DNA of 64,000 nt, taken from assembly GCF_009765785.1 (NCBI RefSeq), contig NZ_LMUT01000016.1, positions 346,357-410,356 of the forward strand, written 5' to 3'. Positions 33,504 to 42,700 of this stretch are shown here, piece by piece; position 1 is the stretch's first letter, and every line of letters starts with the position of its first letter. Origin of the DNA: Granulicella sp. L46 (lineage in GTDB: Bacteria > Acidobacteriota > Terriglobia > Terriglobales > Acidobacteriaceae). The notes under the pieces are model-generated. The model saw nothing but the letters and a program-made list of their open reading frames with translations, was not told the origin of the DNA and did not search any database. A program made the translations under genes and the position numbers.

Positions 33504-36500
33504 GTGAAGCATTCCAATCATCTCGCTAAGTTTTCAATATGTTTTCTACTGCTGATGGGAACTGTTCTTGGCCAGACACCCGGCACAGGCGCAATCTCAG
33601 GTCTTGTGTACGACCCGGCAGGCCGAGTCGTACAAAATGCTGAGATTCTGGTTTCGAATGAGGCAACGCACGCGGCTCGGAAGGTAACGACAACCGCCGA
33701 GGGGTTCTACCGCGTGCAGCTGCTACAGCCAGGCTACTACTCAGTCATGGTGACGTCTGTTGGGTTTGCACCTCATACTTCGCGAGCAATTGAGGTCACA
33801 GTGAGCGAGACGACGTCGCTGAACGTGTCCCTGACGATTGCTACGGCGAGTGCGAGCGTGCAGGTTGCGAACGATGCGGAGGTGGCTGAGCTGGAGAGCT
33901 CAACACTCGGCGGCCTGGTCAACGAAACCGCTATACAGGGACTGCCGCTTTCCAATCGCAATTTCACGCAGATTCTCGGGTTGTCGCCAGGCGTGGTTGT
34001 AGACCTGCCGAACGCGACACTGATGGGAACCGGATCGCAGAATGTTGCATCGGATGGCGCGACTCCGACGGCGAACAATTTTCAATTCAATGGTGTGGAT
34101 GCCAACAACCTTGTGGAGAACTCGTTTGCCATTGCGAACACCTCAGAAGTTGGCGTGGCGATTCCTGCACCAGATGTGATCGAGGAGTTTCAAGTACAAA
34201 CCGCAAACTTCGACGCTGCGTACGGGCGCGGCACCGGGGCGAATGTCGATATGGTGAGCAAGAGCGGCTCCGATCGATTCCACGGCAGCGCCTGGGAGTT
34301 TGTACGCAACAACATCTTCAATGCGAATGACTTCTTCCTGAAGCAGGCTGGACAGCCCAGATCGGAGCTGAAGCACAATCAGTTTGGAGGGACGGTTGGT
34401 GGCCCCATCGTACGAGACAAGACATTTTTCTTCGTTGGCTACGAAGGCTTGACCGAAGTCAATGGCCTGAGCCCAGGGTCGAAGGTAACGGCTATCTACC
34501 CGCTTCTCACCTCTGATAGGTCGGCGGCGGCACTGGGTGCTTTGTTCTGTCCCGCAGACCATTTGAATGACATGGGGCAACCCGCATCGGGTTATCTGAC
34601 ACTAGCCGGTGGTACGCAGGTTGCGTGCGATGGATCGAATATTAATCCGGTAGCGCTTGCGGTCCTGAACGCGAAGCTTCCCAGTGGGCAATTGGCTGTA
34701 CCGAACCCCCAGATAGCATTGCCGAATACGGGCCCGGATGCTTCGGACCAACTGCCTATGGGGCAGTCGACGTTTTCTATTCCGGGGCGCTTCCGTGAGG
34801 ATCAGTTTTCGATCAACGGCGATCAGATGCTGAGCCAGAAGAACACGCTGGCCGGACGCTTTTTCTATTCACGTGCGACCCAGTCACAGGCGTTTGAACC
34901 GAATTCTGCGGATGTTCCGGGTTGGGGTGGACAGCAACTGGCACGTAACACAATGTTTGTGCTGGCGGATACCCACGTCTTCAACTCGAATTTATTGAAT
35001 ATCGCGCGATTTGGTTACATGCGCTTCGATGGTACTTCGAGCATCGTGAACCCGCTTACTGCGGAAGCCATTGGAATTGATACGCCGACGGGTATGGTGG
35101 GGCCCGATTCCAACGCCCCAGGCATCTGGGCTGGCGGACTGATGATTGGCGACGCCGGCACGCCCTCGCAGTGGCAGGTTACAAATTCCTTCATCTACCA
35201 GGACACCTTTTCATGGACGCGTGGCCGGCATAACGCACGATTTGGTGTGGAAGTGAAGCGGCACGAAGTGGACGAAGACCAGCCGGTGGAGACGGATGGG
35301 TTACTGCAGATTGCGACCTTCAGCGATTTTCTGGTTGGACAGAGCGCAGAGCAGAATGGCAGCCCTTCAGGACTGAGCAATGTGACGAGCTCTACGGCCG
35401 GTGGAGGCATCTTCCGCAGAAACGAACGTTATACAGATTTTGGCGGCTTTGCGCAGGACGATATCAAGCTCACAAGGCGGCTGACGATTAATGCAGGCTT
35501 GCGTTACGAGATCTTCAGCGCTCCGATAGAAACAGACGGACGGCTAGCAAACTTCAATGCGAATATTGCCTCTACGGGGCTAGTCCCAGAAGCGGGCACT
35601 TTCAGCGGATTTACTATGCCGGCGAACTTTACAGGAGCGGTGCCTGCGGGTGTGGAGAAGACATCGTTCTCGGGACTTTATAAGACACCGCTTGGAGACG
35701 TCTCGCCTCGATTTGGATTTGTGTGGCAGATGACGGACAAGCCGGTGCTGGTAGTCCGTGGAGGAGTTGGCCTGTACTATGACGAGCACTCAGGCAATCT
35801 TGCGGAACAGACTCTGACGCAGCCGCCATTTGCGTCGTTACAGATTCTTTCAGGAAGCCAGAGTGCGGCGGCTACGTTGCAGAATCCATTTGTTCCTCAC
35901 GTGCTGCCCAACTCCAGCTATCCCGTTTTCACGCCCCGCACACCAACGTCGACCCCGTTTATCGAGGGAACGAACCCGAACATGCTCGATGGCAGAACCA
36001 CCGAGTACAACCTGAATGTGCAGTACGCGTTGGGACACAGTTACGTGCTTCAAGTGGGATATGTGGGGACGAATTCGAACCACCGATCGGGGCAGATTGA
36101 GTTCGATCAAGCTTCTCTGGCCAGTCCCGAGAACCCGGTGAACGGCCAGACGAACAACTCCATTGCGAATGCCGCACTGCGTATGCCGATTCAAGGCGTG
36201 AGTGAGGGCTCGTTGTTTACGGACTCGGTCTTCGTCGCGAACTATAACGCATTGCAGGTGAGCGTCACCCGACACATGCAACATGGATTCCAGTTCCAGG
36301 GTAGCTATACGTGGTCGAAAAACCTGGACCAGGTAGCCAATGAGACTGGAACTGATGTCTTCGAACTCCAGTTACCAACGGACAATCAACGCAATCTTCT
36401 GACATCGTACGGTTTGGCTGGGGACGACCGCGACCAGCGGGTCGTGTTCAACTTCACGTGGCAGACCCCTAAGCTCCATAAAGGACCGACAGCCACCCGC

Positions 36501-37028
36501 TATCTGCTCAACGACTGGGTTTTTTCGGGGATTGGCGTATTCCAGTCGGGTATTCCTCTAAGCGTTTTCGACGGCAACGCAGGTTCCGTCTATGCACTGT
36601 TGGGAGGAGAGGTAAGAGCCGAGCGGACGGGTAGTAATCCATCGACACACGGGTCGTTGTTCTCCCGTGTGCAGAATACGTATCTCGACGCGACTGCATT
36701 TACGCGAGCTCCCGAGGCACCGAACGGGACGAGTCTTGCCGATCAGGACTTCGGCAACAGCGGCGTAGGTATTGTGCGCGGCCCAGGACAACACAATATA
36801 GACATGGCAATTGAACGCCGATTCCCGATCAAAGGCGGGAGCGCCTTCGTATTCCGAGCAGAGGCCTTTAACCTGACGAACACGCCCCAGTTCGCCAATC
36901 CGAATACAAGCCTGGGTTATACGGACGCCACACAGGTGAACCCAGTTGCCAGTTCTACTTTCGGGAAGATTACCTCGACATTAACCAATCCGCGCATTAT
37001 CCAATTCGCGGCAAAGTATCAGTTCTAA
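33504..37028 (+). CDS. TonB-dependent receptor with N-terminal carboxypeptidase-regulatory-like domain (Oar type)
   Basis: The protein has 1174 residues from GTG 33504. A signal peptide (ICFLLLMGTVLGQ) is followed by a CarboxypepD_reg-like domain at about 28-110 (GAISGLVYDPAGRVVQNAEI), then a plug with the NFQFNGVDANN and GANVDMVSKSGSDRFHGSAW segments. The remaining ~800 residues are a beta-barrel ending in FAAKYQF with a terminal aromatic, as required for outer-membrane insertion. These Oar-like receptors are abundant in Acidobacteria and thought to import polysaccharide- or siderophore-like substrates; the substrate here is unknown. It heads an operon-like row and is preceded by a Pho-box-like direct repeat. 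Confidence 0.95.
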   Translation: MKHSNHLAKFSICFLLLMGTVLGQTPGTGAISGLVYDPAGRVVQNAEILVSNEATHAARKVTTTAEGFYRVQLLQPGYYSVMVTSVGFAPHTSRAIEVTVSETTSLNVSLTIATASASVQVANDAEVAELESSTLGGLVNETAIQGLPLSNRNFTQILGLSPGVVVDLPNATLMGTGSQNVASDGATPTANNFQFNGVDANNLVENSFAIANTSEVGVAIPAPDVIEEFQVQTANFDAAYGRGTGANVDMVSKSGSDRFHGSAWEFVRNNIFNANDFFLKQAGQPRSELKHNQFGGTVGGPIVRDKTFFFVGYEGLTEVNGLSPGSKVTAIYPLLTSDRSAAALGALFCPADHLNDMGQPASGYLTLAGGTQVACDGSNINPVALAVLNAKLPSGQLAVPNPQIALPNTGPDASDQLPMGQSTFSIPGRFREDQFSINGDQMLSQKNTLAGRFFYSRATQSQAFEPNSADVPGWGGQQLARNTMFVLADTHVFNSNLLNIARFGYMRFDGTSSIVNPLTAEAIGIDTPTGMVGPDSNAPGIWAGGLMIGDAGTPSQWQVTNSFIYQDTFSWTRGRHNARFGVEVKRHEVDEDQPVETDGLLQIATFSDFLVGQSAEQNGSPSGLSNVTSSTAGGGIFRRNERYTDFGGFAQDDIKLTRRLTINAGLRYEIFSAPIETDGRLANFNANIASTGLVPEAGTFSGFTMPANFTGAVPAGVEKTSFSGLYKTPLGDVSPRFGFVWQMTDKPVLVVRGGVGLYYDEHSGNLAEQTLTQPPFASLQILSGSQSAAATLQNPFVPHVLPNSSYPVFTPRTPTSTPFIEGTNPNMLDGRTTEYNLNVQYALGHSYVLQVGYVGTNSNHRSGQIEFDQASLASPENPVNGQTNNSIANAALRMPIQGVSEGSLFTDSVFVANYNALQVSVTRHMQHGFQFQGSYTWSKNLDQVANETGTDVFELQLPTDNQRNLLTSYGLAGDDRDQRVVFNFTWQTPKLHKGPTATRYLLNDWVFSGIGVFQSGIPLSVFDGNAGSVYALLGGEVRAERTGSNPSTHGSLFSRVQNTYLDATAFTRAPEAPNGTSLADQDFGNSGVGIVRGPGQHNIDMAIERRFPIKGGSAFVFRAEAFNLTNTPQFANPNTSLGYTDATQVNPVASSTFGKITSTLTNPRIIQFAAKYQF

Positions 37029-37089
37029 CTAGAGAGGATTGAGCGGGACGGAGCAGGCTTCTGCACCGTCCCGGTCGTTTCAACTGCAA

Positions 37090-38103
37090 ATGACGATGAT
37101 GACGATTCGAGAAATTGAAGCGGCGTGCGAGGCAAAGCAATCCCTGGATTTTTCCAGGCACGAGGTTGACGCTCCCGCGCTTTCGCTGAAGAAGATGTTT
37201 TACCCCTTTGGTTTTCCTGCCGAGGTGAGTACGAACTGCGCCGAGGTGTTAGAGATCATGGACGACCTCTGGGGGAAGTTCGAGGAACAGTACGACACGG
37301 AGCCTATCCTTGTGGACGTTCATGTGGTTGAGTGCAGCTCGATGGAGTGCCCGCCGATGCCGACCTACCGATTCATGACGCCGCTGCATATCGTGGTTGC
37401 GGATGGAGACAATTACTGTGTCAACGATCTGCAACGAAGCAGGTCGCAAATCACGATCTCACGAGCGGCACTCCAAAACAGGCTTTACGCAGGCTATTTT
37501 CTTCTAGGCACCCCAGCTACACACGTAGCGACGCGGTTCACGACGCCGGTGCACGCGGGATGCGTCGCGCTGGATGGGAGTGGGGTGCTGCTGTGCGGTG
37601 ATTCGGGTGCGGGCAAGTCGACTCTCTCTTACGCGTGCGCTCGAGCTGGATGGACGTATATTACGGATGATGGAGCTTTCGTGATCAACGATCGAGAAGA
37701 CCGCATGGTGACAGGCGATTGCCATCGTGTACGTTTTCGTCCGCCAACTGCGGAGTTGTTTCCGGAATTGAGGGGACTCGAGATCACGCCGCGCGCTACG
37801 GGAAAGCCTTCTATCGAGCTCCAGACAGCACCGATGTCGCATCTGCAGTGCGTGCAGAACGCGCAGGTGGATTACATCGTGTTTGTAAACAGGCACTCAG
37901 GCGGTCCGCAGGAGCTTAGGCCCTACCGCTTGGACGTGGCCAGGTACGCCATACAGCAGGTGTTTTATGGGATGCCGGAGATGCGTGAGAAGCACAACGA
38001 GACAATCGAGCGCTTACTCGAAGCCGAGATCTTTGAGCTTCGTTATACCGAGCTGGACTGGGGCATCGAGCGTTTGCAACGGTTGGTCCGGGAGGGAAGA
38101 TAG
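37090..38103 (+). CDS. HPr-kinase-like P-loop protein
   Basis: The protein has 337 residues from ATG 37090 (TTG 37039 would add 17). An HPrK-like P-loop is present: HAGCVALDGSGVLLCGDSGA then GKSTLSYA (about 162-183), followed by ITDDGAFVI, the conserved DD near the phosphate-binding site. The bacterial HPrK/P regulatory signature near the C-terminus is not visible. Stand-alone HprK-like kinases occur in lasso-peptide and other natural-product clusters, where they modify a peptide, and in Acidobacteria in sets with nucleotidyltransferases. The N-terminal ~150 residues are unrecognised. It shares a TAGTG stop/start overlap with the MFS gene. Confidence 0.75.
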   Translation: MTMMTIREIEAACEAKQSLDFSRHEVDAPALSLKKMFYPFGFPAEVSTNCAEVLEIMDDLWGKFEEQYDTEPILVDVHVVECSSMECPPMPTYRFMTPLHIVVADGDNYCVNDLQRSRSQITISRAALQNRLYAGYFLLGTPATHVATRFTTPVHAGCVALDGSGVLLCGDSGAGKSTLSYACARAGWTYITDDGAFVINDREDRMVTGDCHRVRFRPPTAELFPELRGLEITPRATGKPSIELQTAPMSHLQCVQNAQVDYIVFVNRHSGGPQELRPYRLDVARYAIQQVFYGMPEMREKHNETIERLLEAEIFELRYTELDWGIERLQRLVREGR

Positions 38104-39428
38104 TGGAACCGCCGCTAGCTCAAGCAGGCGCCGGGAAGGGAACACCTATCTGGAAGAGCCCTGGAGCGTGGTTGCAGGAGAAGAATCTGAGCCGTGGTTT
38201 TTGGATATTTTTCACGGCCGCATTCTTTTTCGATTTTGGGTTTGCGATCTATGTCTTTCTCTTTAATCTTTACCTACTGGACCTTCACTTCAACGAACGG
38301 ATGATGGGGTTGATCGGTGGGGCGATGACGCTGGGTTCCGTGGTGGGGACGCTTCCTGCGGGTCTGCTGGGACGGAAGTTCGGGATCCGCCCGCTCATGA
38401 TCGTCTGTTTTATCGCTTCCACGGTGCTCTGTGCTTTGCGGGTGGTGATCGTGTGGGAGAACGCACAGCTTATTCTGGCATTTCTGAGCGGATTAGCCAT
38501 GTGCCAATGGGGCGTATGTTTTCTTCCGGCGCTGGCGCGGCTTACGACCGAAGAAAATCGCGCCTCGGCCTTCAGCCTGATCTTCTCCGTGAGCATTGGT
38601 ACTGCCACGCTTGGCGGTATTGTGTGCGGATACCTGCAGCAGTGGCTAAAGATGGCCGGATTCGTGCTGCAGCCAGTCGAGGTGAAGAAGATCATTCTGC
38701 TGAGTGCCTGCGGCATTGCAGCGATGGGGTTAGCGGCGGTGCTGCGTCTGAAGATGCCTGCGCCTCTGCAGGAGGAGCAAACGCCGCAGGAGAGTCAACG
38801 AAAAAACTGGATGCCACATCCCTTCCTCCTACGCTATCTGCCGGCAATGGCATTATGGGCAGCCGTGATAGCGGCGTTCACGCCGTTTGCCAATGTCTAC
38901 CTGTCGAAGAACTTGCACGTTCCTATGTCGCACATCGGGCTTATTTTTTCCCTGGCCCAAGTTGTGCAATTTTGTGTTGGACTGCTGACGCCTGTGTTGT
39001 TTCGGCGTCTAGGCATGATTCCTGGGATCGTTGTGACCCAGGTCGCTACGGCTGTGAGCTTGGGATGCCTGGCCGCGACGCACAATCCGCAGGTGGCAGT
39101 AGGCCTTTACCTCGGCTTCTCTGGATTGCAGTGGATGAGCGCTCCAGGACTGTACAACCTTCTGATGAGCAGGGTGCCGGACGAAGAACGTAGCACTGCG
39201 GCTTCGGGTGCATTGTTCTGCAATGCGGTGGTTGCATCGGGAGCGACGGCGGGAGCGGGGATTTTGTTCGTTCGATTTGGATATCCGCATGTGTTGATGG
39301 GCATTGCGGCAATGGCCTTTGTGGTGGCGATGCTGTTCTGGTTGCTGGTGGGGTCTATGGACCGCGGCGTGCCGATGCAGCCAAAGACCAAAGTCGGCTC
39401 GCTTAGAGAGATCGAGGTCGAGGGATGA
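38103..39428 (+). CDS. Major facilitator superfamily transporter
   Basis: The protein has 441 residues with about 12 hydrophobic segments. The loop between TM2 and TM3 reads LPAGLLGRKFGIRPLMIV, a good match to the MFS 'G...D..GRR' motif. The cytoplasmic N-terminus is about 45 residues. Start GTG 38103 overlaps the HPrK-like stop by one base. The substrate is unknown; export of a small molecule made by the neighbouring genes is possible. Confidence 0.85.
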   Translation: MEPPLAQAGAGKGTPIWKSPGAWLQEKNLSRGFWIFFTAAFFFDFGFAIYVFLFNLYLLDLHFNERMMGLIGGAMTLGSVVGTLPAGLLGRKFGIRPLMIVCFIASTVLCALRVVIVWENAQLILAFLSGLAMCQWGVCFLPALARLTTEENRASAFSLIFSVSIGTATLGGIVCGYLQQWLKMAGFVLQPVEVKKIILLSACGIAAMGLAAVLRLKMPAPLQEEQTPQESQRKNWMPHPFLLRYLPAMALWAAVIAAFTPFANVYLSKNLHVPMSHIGLIFSLAQVVQFCVGLLTPVLFRRLGMIPGIVVTQVATAVSLGCLAATHNPQVAVGLYLGFSGLQWMSAPGLYNLLMSRVPDEERSTAASGALFCNAVVASGATAGAGILFVRFGYPHVLMGIAAMAFVVAMLFWLLVGSMDRGVPMQPKTKVGSLREIEVEG

Positions 39429-41191
39429 AACGAGTCTGCGTGGTGCTTCTTGTTATGACGTTTGCTAGTGTTTCAAAGGCCAGGGCATTGCAGCCGGGAG
39501 GGGTGCAGCTCCTGTGTCATCGGACTGCGAATCAGGATGTTCCGGAGAACACGCTGGAGTCGCTGGAACAGGCGGCTTTGCTGGGCTGCAACGTGGTGGA
39601 GCTCGACGTGCGGCGCACGCTGGATGGGGAGCTGGTACTAAACCATGACGGCGTTCTGGAACGGCTGACGGATGGCATCGGAGAAGCGGAGACGACTTAT
39701 TCCGGCGATCTGGAGCTGCGCGATTTTGGCGGATGGATGGGCGACCGGTTTGCCAGGATGCGAGTCGCCAGATTTGAAGATGCTCTGAGGCTGGCCCGCA
39801 AGATGGATATCCGGCTGGTTGTAGATATGAAGACGAAGGGCATGGGCGCGGATGTACTGGAGCTACTGCAGCGCGAGGGTATGCTTGAGCGTGTTCAGTT
39901 CAATGGCGAGTGGTCGGATGTAAAGCAACTTTATCCAGCGGCAACCGACGCAGGCACCGGGACGGCGTGGGTCCAGCCTGGAGTGACGGCTGAACAGGTA
40001 AAGGCATATCACCACGAGGGCAAAGCTGTCGTAGCGAATTTTTCCGCCAATGAACATCAGTTGGATCTGGCCGCTATGAAGGCCGCCGTGGCTGCGGGTG
40101 TGGATGGAATCAACGTGGACTATCCGCGTCTGGGTGCCGATGCGGTGGGGCGTCCGGTCGAGCGGAAGATCCATGAATTAGGGGTCGATGCCAGCTCCGG
40201 ACAAAATCCTTCGCGAGCGAAAGCCATTCTGGCGCTGTCGAGGTATCGTGGGTTTCCTCTGCAGGAGAAGTTTGCCGGCTGGATGCTGGATGCCGACGAT
40301 AATGTTTCGCGTGCGGCGGCTCTAGCGCTCGTAACGGCGCGGCCACAGCCACCTCTGTCGGTGTTTGCCGAGGCACTGCAGTCGGAACATCAGGATGTGC
40401 GGGCCAATGCGGCATGGGCCCTGGGGATTCTCCACGCCCCTGCCAGTATGTTATTGGCGCTGTTGCAGGACAAGGATCCGCGCGTGCTGCAGGAGGCGTT
40501 GATGGCACTGTCGCGTGCTCCGGGCGATGTCCCTACTGCGGCGCTGTTGCCGTTGTTATCGAATGAGACTGCGGCGGTGCGCGGGGCGGCGGCACTGGCG
40601 TTGGCACGGCACCAGCCTGAAATTGCGGTCAAGGCGATTCCAGTGCAGATGCGGTTGGAGATGAAGGCCTCGTTGAAGCTGGGAGAGGACTATGCGCGGC
40701 GCGGCAAGCCAGAGCTGACGCAGCCAGAGATCGATGAGATTTCGGGCCGTTTCCGCAGCCAGATGAAGATGCTGCAAGCGCTCTCCATGTTGGAAGGGCC
40801 GGGAGCCACCCAAGCGCTGGAGGAATTAGCGTTCGAACCGGGTGAGGGATTCACACAGTTTGACAGCATGGTGGCGGGATTTAAGCTGTGGGACAGGATT
40901 GGAGCCGATGCGCAGCCGGCCGTCGAGGCGCTGGGATCGAGCGACAGCCAGATGGCGGATCGCACGGAGTGGATTCTCGTGCAGGCAGGTCCAGCCGTGC
41001 TGCCGGACGTGAGGAAGGCCCTCGGAAGCGAGAAGCCCTCAGTTCGAGAGCGAGCGATTCGGATTGTCGCCTGGCAGGGGGATACAGAATCGTTGGAGAT
41101 ATTGCGGACGATGCTGAAAACGGATGAGCCGGATGCTGACCTGGTGTCGTGGGCCATCGAAAAGATCGAGAGTCTTCGATCTAAGGAATAG
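39425..41191 (+). CDS. Glycerophosphodiester phosphodiesterase fused to HEAT-like repeats
   Basis: The protein has 588 residues. The signal peptide is MKRVCVVLLVMTFASVSKARA. A GDPD domain follows: CHRTANQDVPENTLESLEQA (His32, Glu41), NVVELDVRRTLDGELVLNHD (Glu59, Asp61, His74), matching the metal and acid/base residues. From about 260 on there are HEAT/PBS-like alpha repeats (AALALVTARPQP, ANAAWALGIL, VLQEALMALSRAPGD, VRERAIRIVAWQGD). GDPDs cleave glycerophosphodiesters to glycerol-3-phosphate and an alcohol. A periplasmic phosphodiesterase under a Pho-like box would suit phosphate scavenging. It overlaps the MFS gene by 4 bases. Confidence 0.88.
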   Translation: MKRVCVVLLVMTFASVSKARALQPGGVQLLCHRTANQDVPENTLESLEQAALLGCNVVELDVRRTLDGELVLNHDGVLERLTDGIGEAETTYSGDLELRDFGGWMGDRFARMRVARFEDALRLARKMDIRLVVDMKTKGMGADVLELLQREGMLERVQFNGEWSDVKQLYPAATDAGTGTAWVQPGVTAEQVKAYHHEGKAVVANFSANEHQLDLAAMKAAVAAGVDGINVDYPRLGADAVGRPVERKIHELGVDASSGQNPSRAKAILALSRYRGFPLQEKFAGWMLDADDNVSRAAALALVTARPQPPLSVFAEALQSEHQDVRANAAWALGILHAPASMLLALLQDKDPRVLQEALMALSRAPGDVPTAALLPLLSNETAAVRGAAALALARHQPEIAVKAIPVQMRLEMKASLKLGEDYARRGKPELTQPEIDEISGRFRSQMKMLQALSMLEGPGATQALEELAFEPGEGFTQFDSMVAGFKLWDRIGADAQPAVEALGSSDSQMADRTEWILVQAGPAVLPDVRKALGSEKPSVRERAIRIVAWQGDTESLEILRTMLKTDEPDADLVSWAIEKIESLRSKE

Positions 41192-41198
41192 ACGCGCC

Positions 41199-41248
41199 CG
41201 ACAACATCGTGGCAATCCGCTGACACCGTCTTGACAACTTCGTTCAAA
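41199..41248 (+). promoter_or_regulatory. Pho-box-like 11-bp direct repeats before the nucleotidyltransferase-like gene
   Basis: CGACAA (41199), TGGCAA (41210), TGACAC (41221) and TGACAA (41232) are spaced by exactly 11 bp, and a weak TTCAAA (41243) continues the phase. The block starts 8 bases after the GDPD stop. An AAAAAT about 19 bases after the last good repeat could be a -10. Confidence 0.6.
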
Positions 41249-41275
41249 CGCTGCACAAAAATCGAGGTTGGGCCT

Positions 41276-42547
41276 ATGCAGCGCTCTCATACAAACACGA
41301 AGAACTATTCTCTTAGCAGGGTGCAGCAACTTCGCGAGGCCATCTTGTTGACCTTTTGCGACCCTATGCCTGCGGAGTGTGAGAGGCTGCAGAAACTTCC
41401 CAGCAGGAGATGGCAACCGCTGCTAACGTGGCTGGATACTAGCGGATTGGCTCTGTATTTCCTTGACCGCGTCACGCAATTGGGACGGTGCGAGATGCTT
41501 CCACCAGCGGTGTTGGCGCGTTTGCAGCAGAATCTAGTGGACAGCACTGAGCGCACTAGCAGCATGATCGCGGAATCGACCGCAATTCATCTCAGTCTGC
41601 AAAAAGCCGGTCTCTCCTATGCAGTGCTAAAGGGATTCTCATTGTGGCCAGTCTCCGTGCCTAAACCTGAGCTGCGCTCGCAACTGGATCTGGACTTTCT
41701 GATCCCGGCGGGGAGCGCGCCTGAGGCGCGGAGGATTCTCGAGGCGAGAGGCTTTCGCCTAAAAGCCATCTGCGGCAGGAGCTGGGAGTTCAAGGCGGGT
41801 ACACCCGGCAGGGCTTCGCTGAAAAACCTCTACAAGCCCACACTTCATCGCAGCGTGGAGCTGCATCTGGAGACGAATGATCGAGGGTCGGACTCACTGT
41901 TGGTCCGCACTGAGAAGCTCTGTTTTCATGGCGTCTACATGCCGGTTCTTCACCCGGTTGACCTGTTCCTGGGGCAGGGGCTGCATCTTTATAAGCACGT
42001 GTGCGGAGAGTTCTGGCGTGCGGCCCACCTGATCGAGTTTCGCCGACACGTTCTGACGCGATATCACGACACAGCTTTTTGGCAGGAGCTACGGACGCTT
42101 GCCGAAGGCAACTTGCGGGCAACCGTAGGACTGGGCGTGATTACACTCTTGATCTCGCGTACGATGGGCGATTTTGCCCCGGAGGAGCTTACCTGTTGGA
42201 CAAGCGACCCGCTACCAATTCGGATCCGGTTATGGGTCGAAAGATATGGCCATCAGTCGGTCTTTGCCAGCCATCCCGGAAGCAAACTTTATCTCGTGCT
42301 TCAGCGGGAGTTAGAACGTGCAGGCCTGTCGGCAAAACGGTCACTAAGCCATGCGTTGTTGCCCACCCGCTTACCGCCGGCTATCGCTCAAGCCTCGGCG
42401 AATGAGAGTTTGTCGGCGCGTCTCGTCCGGTATCGCAGGCAAGCAGATTTCACGTTGTTTCGACTACGGTTTCATCTTGTGGAGGGATTGCGCTATCTAT
42501 GGGAGTCTAACCGCTGGCGGCAATATGTAAACGCGCGTGATCGGTAG
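41276..42547 (+). CDS. Nucleotidyltransferase-like protein (NTP_transf_5 type)
   Basis: The protein has 423 residues from ATG 41276; TTG 41231 would start inside the operator repeats. The QLDLDFLIPAG motif at about 137-147 supplies the two acidic residues expected for a nucleotidyltransferase fold of the PF14907 type, preceded by AVLKGFSLWPVSVPKPE. An H-rich loop (GQGLHLYKHVCGEFWRAAHL) follows near 236-255. Members are often found in lasso-peptide and polysaccharide clusters beside HPrK-like kinases, but their reaction is not established. A separate promoter box suggests independent expression. Confidence 0.75.
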   Translation: MQRSHTNTKNYSLSRVQQLREAILLTFCDPMPAECERLQKLPSRRWQPLLTWLDTSGLALYFLDRVTQLGRCEMLPPAVLARLQQNLVDSTERTSSMIAESTAIHLSLQKAGLSYAVLKGFSLWPVSVPKPELRSQLDLDFLIPAGSAPEARRILEARGFRLKAICGRSWEFKAGTPGRASLKNLYKPTLHRSVELHLETNDRGSDSLLVRTEKLCFHGVYMPVLHPVDLFLGQGLHLYKHVCGEFWRAAHLIEFRRHVLTRYHDTAFWQELRTLAEGNLRATVGLGVITLLISRTMGDFAPEELTCWTSDPLPIRIRLWVERYGHQSVFASHPGSKLYLVLQRELERAGLSAKRSLSHALLPTRLPPAIAQASANESLSARLVRYRRQADFTLFRLRFHLVEGLRYLWESNRWRQYVNARDR

Positions 42548-42629
42548 ATGGAATGTAGGGGAGTGCACGGTCTGGGCCACCGCGGGATTTTAGCTCCCTA
42601 TGGACAGACGCAGGCACCGTGCACGCTGG

Positions 42630-42693
42630 TTACAATTCGTTAACAATTCGGCGACAGCTACCTGACAACTTGACCGCGGAAGATTGGTAGATT
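42630..42693 (+). promoter_or_regulatory. Pho-box-like four-fold repeat and -10 before the ABC transporter
   Basis: TTACAA (42630), TAACAA (42641), CGACAG (42652) and TGACAA (42663) are spaced by exactly 11 bp. TAGATT (42688-42693) is a good -10, 19 bases after the last repeat, the same distance as before the TonB receptor. The transcript would start only a few bases before the start codon at 42701. Confidence 0.65.
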
Positions 42694-42700
42694 CATCGTG

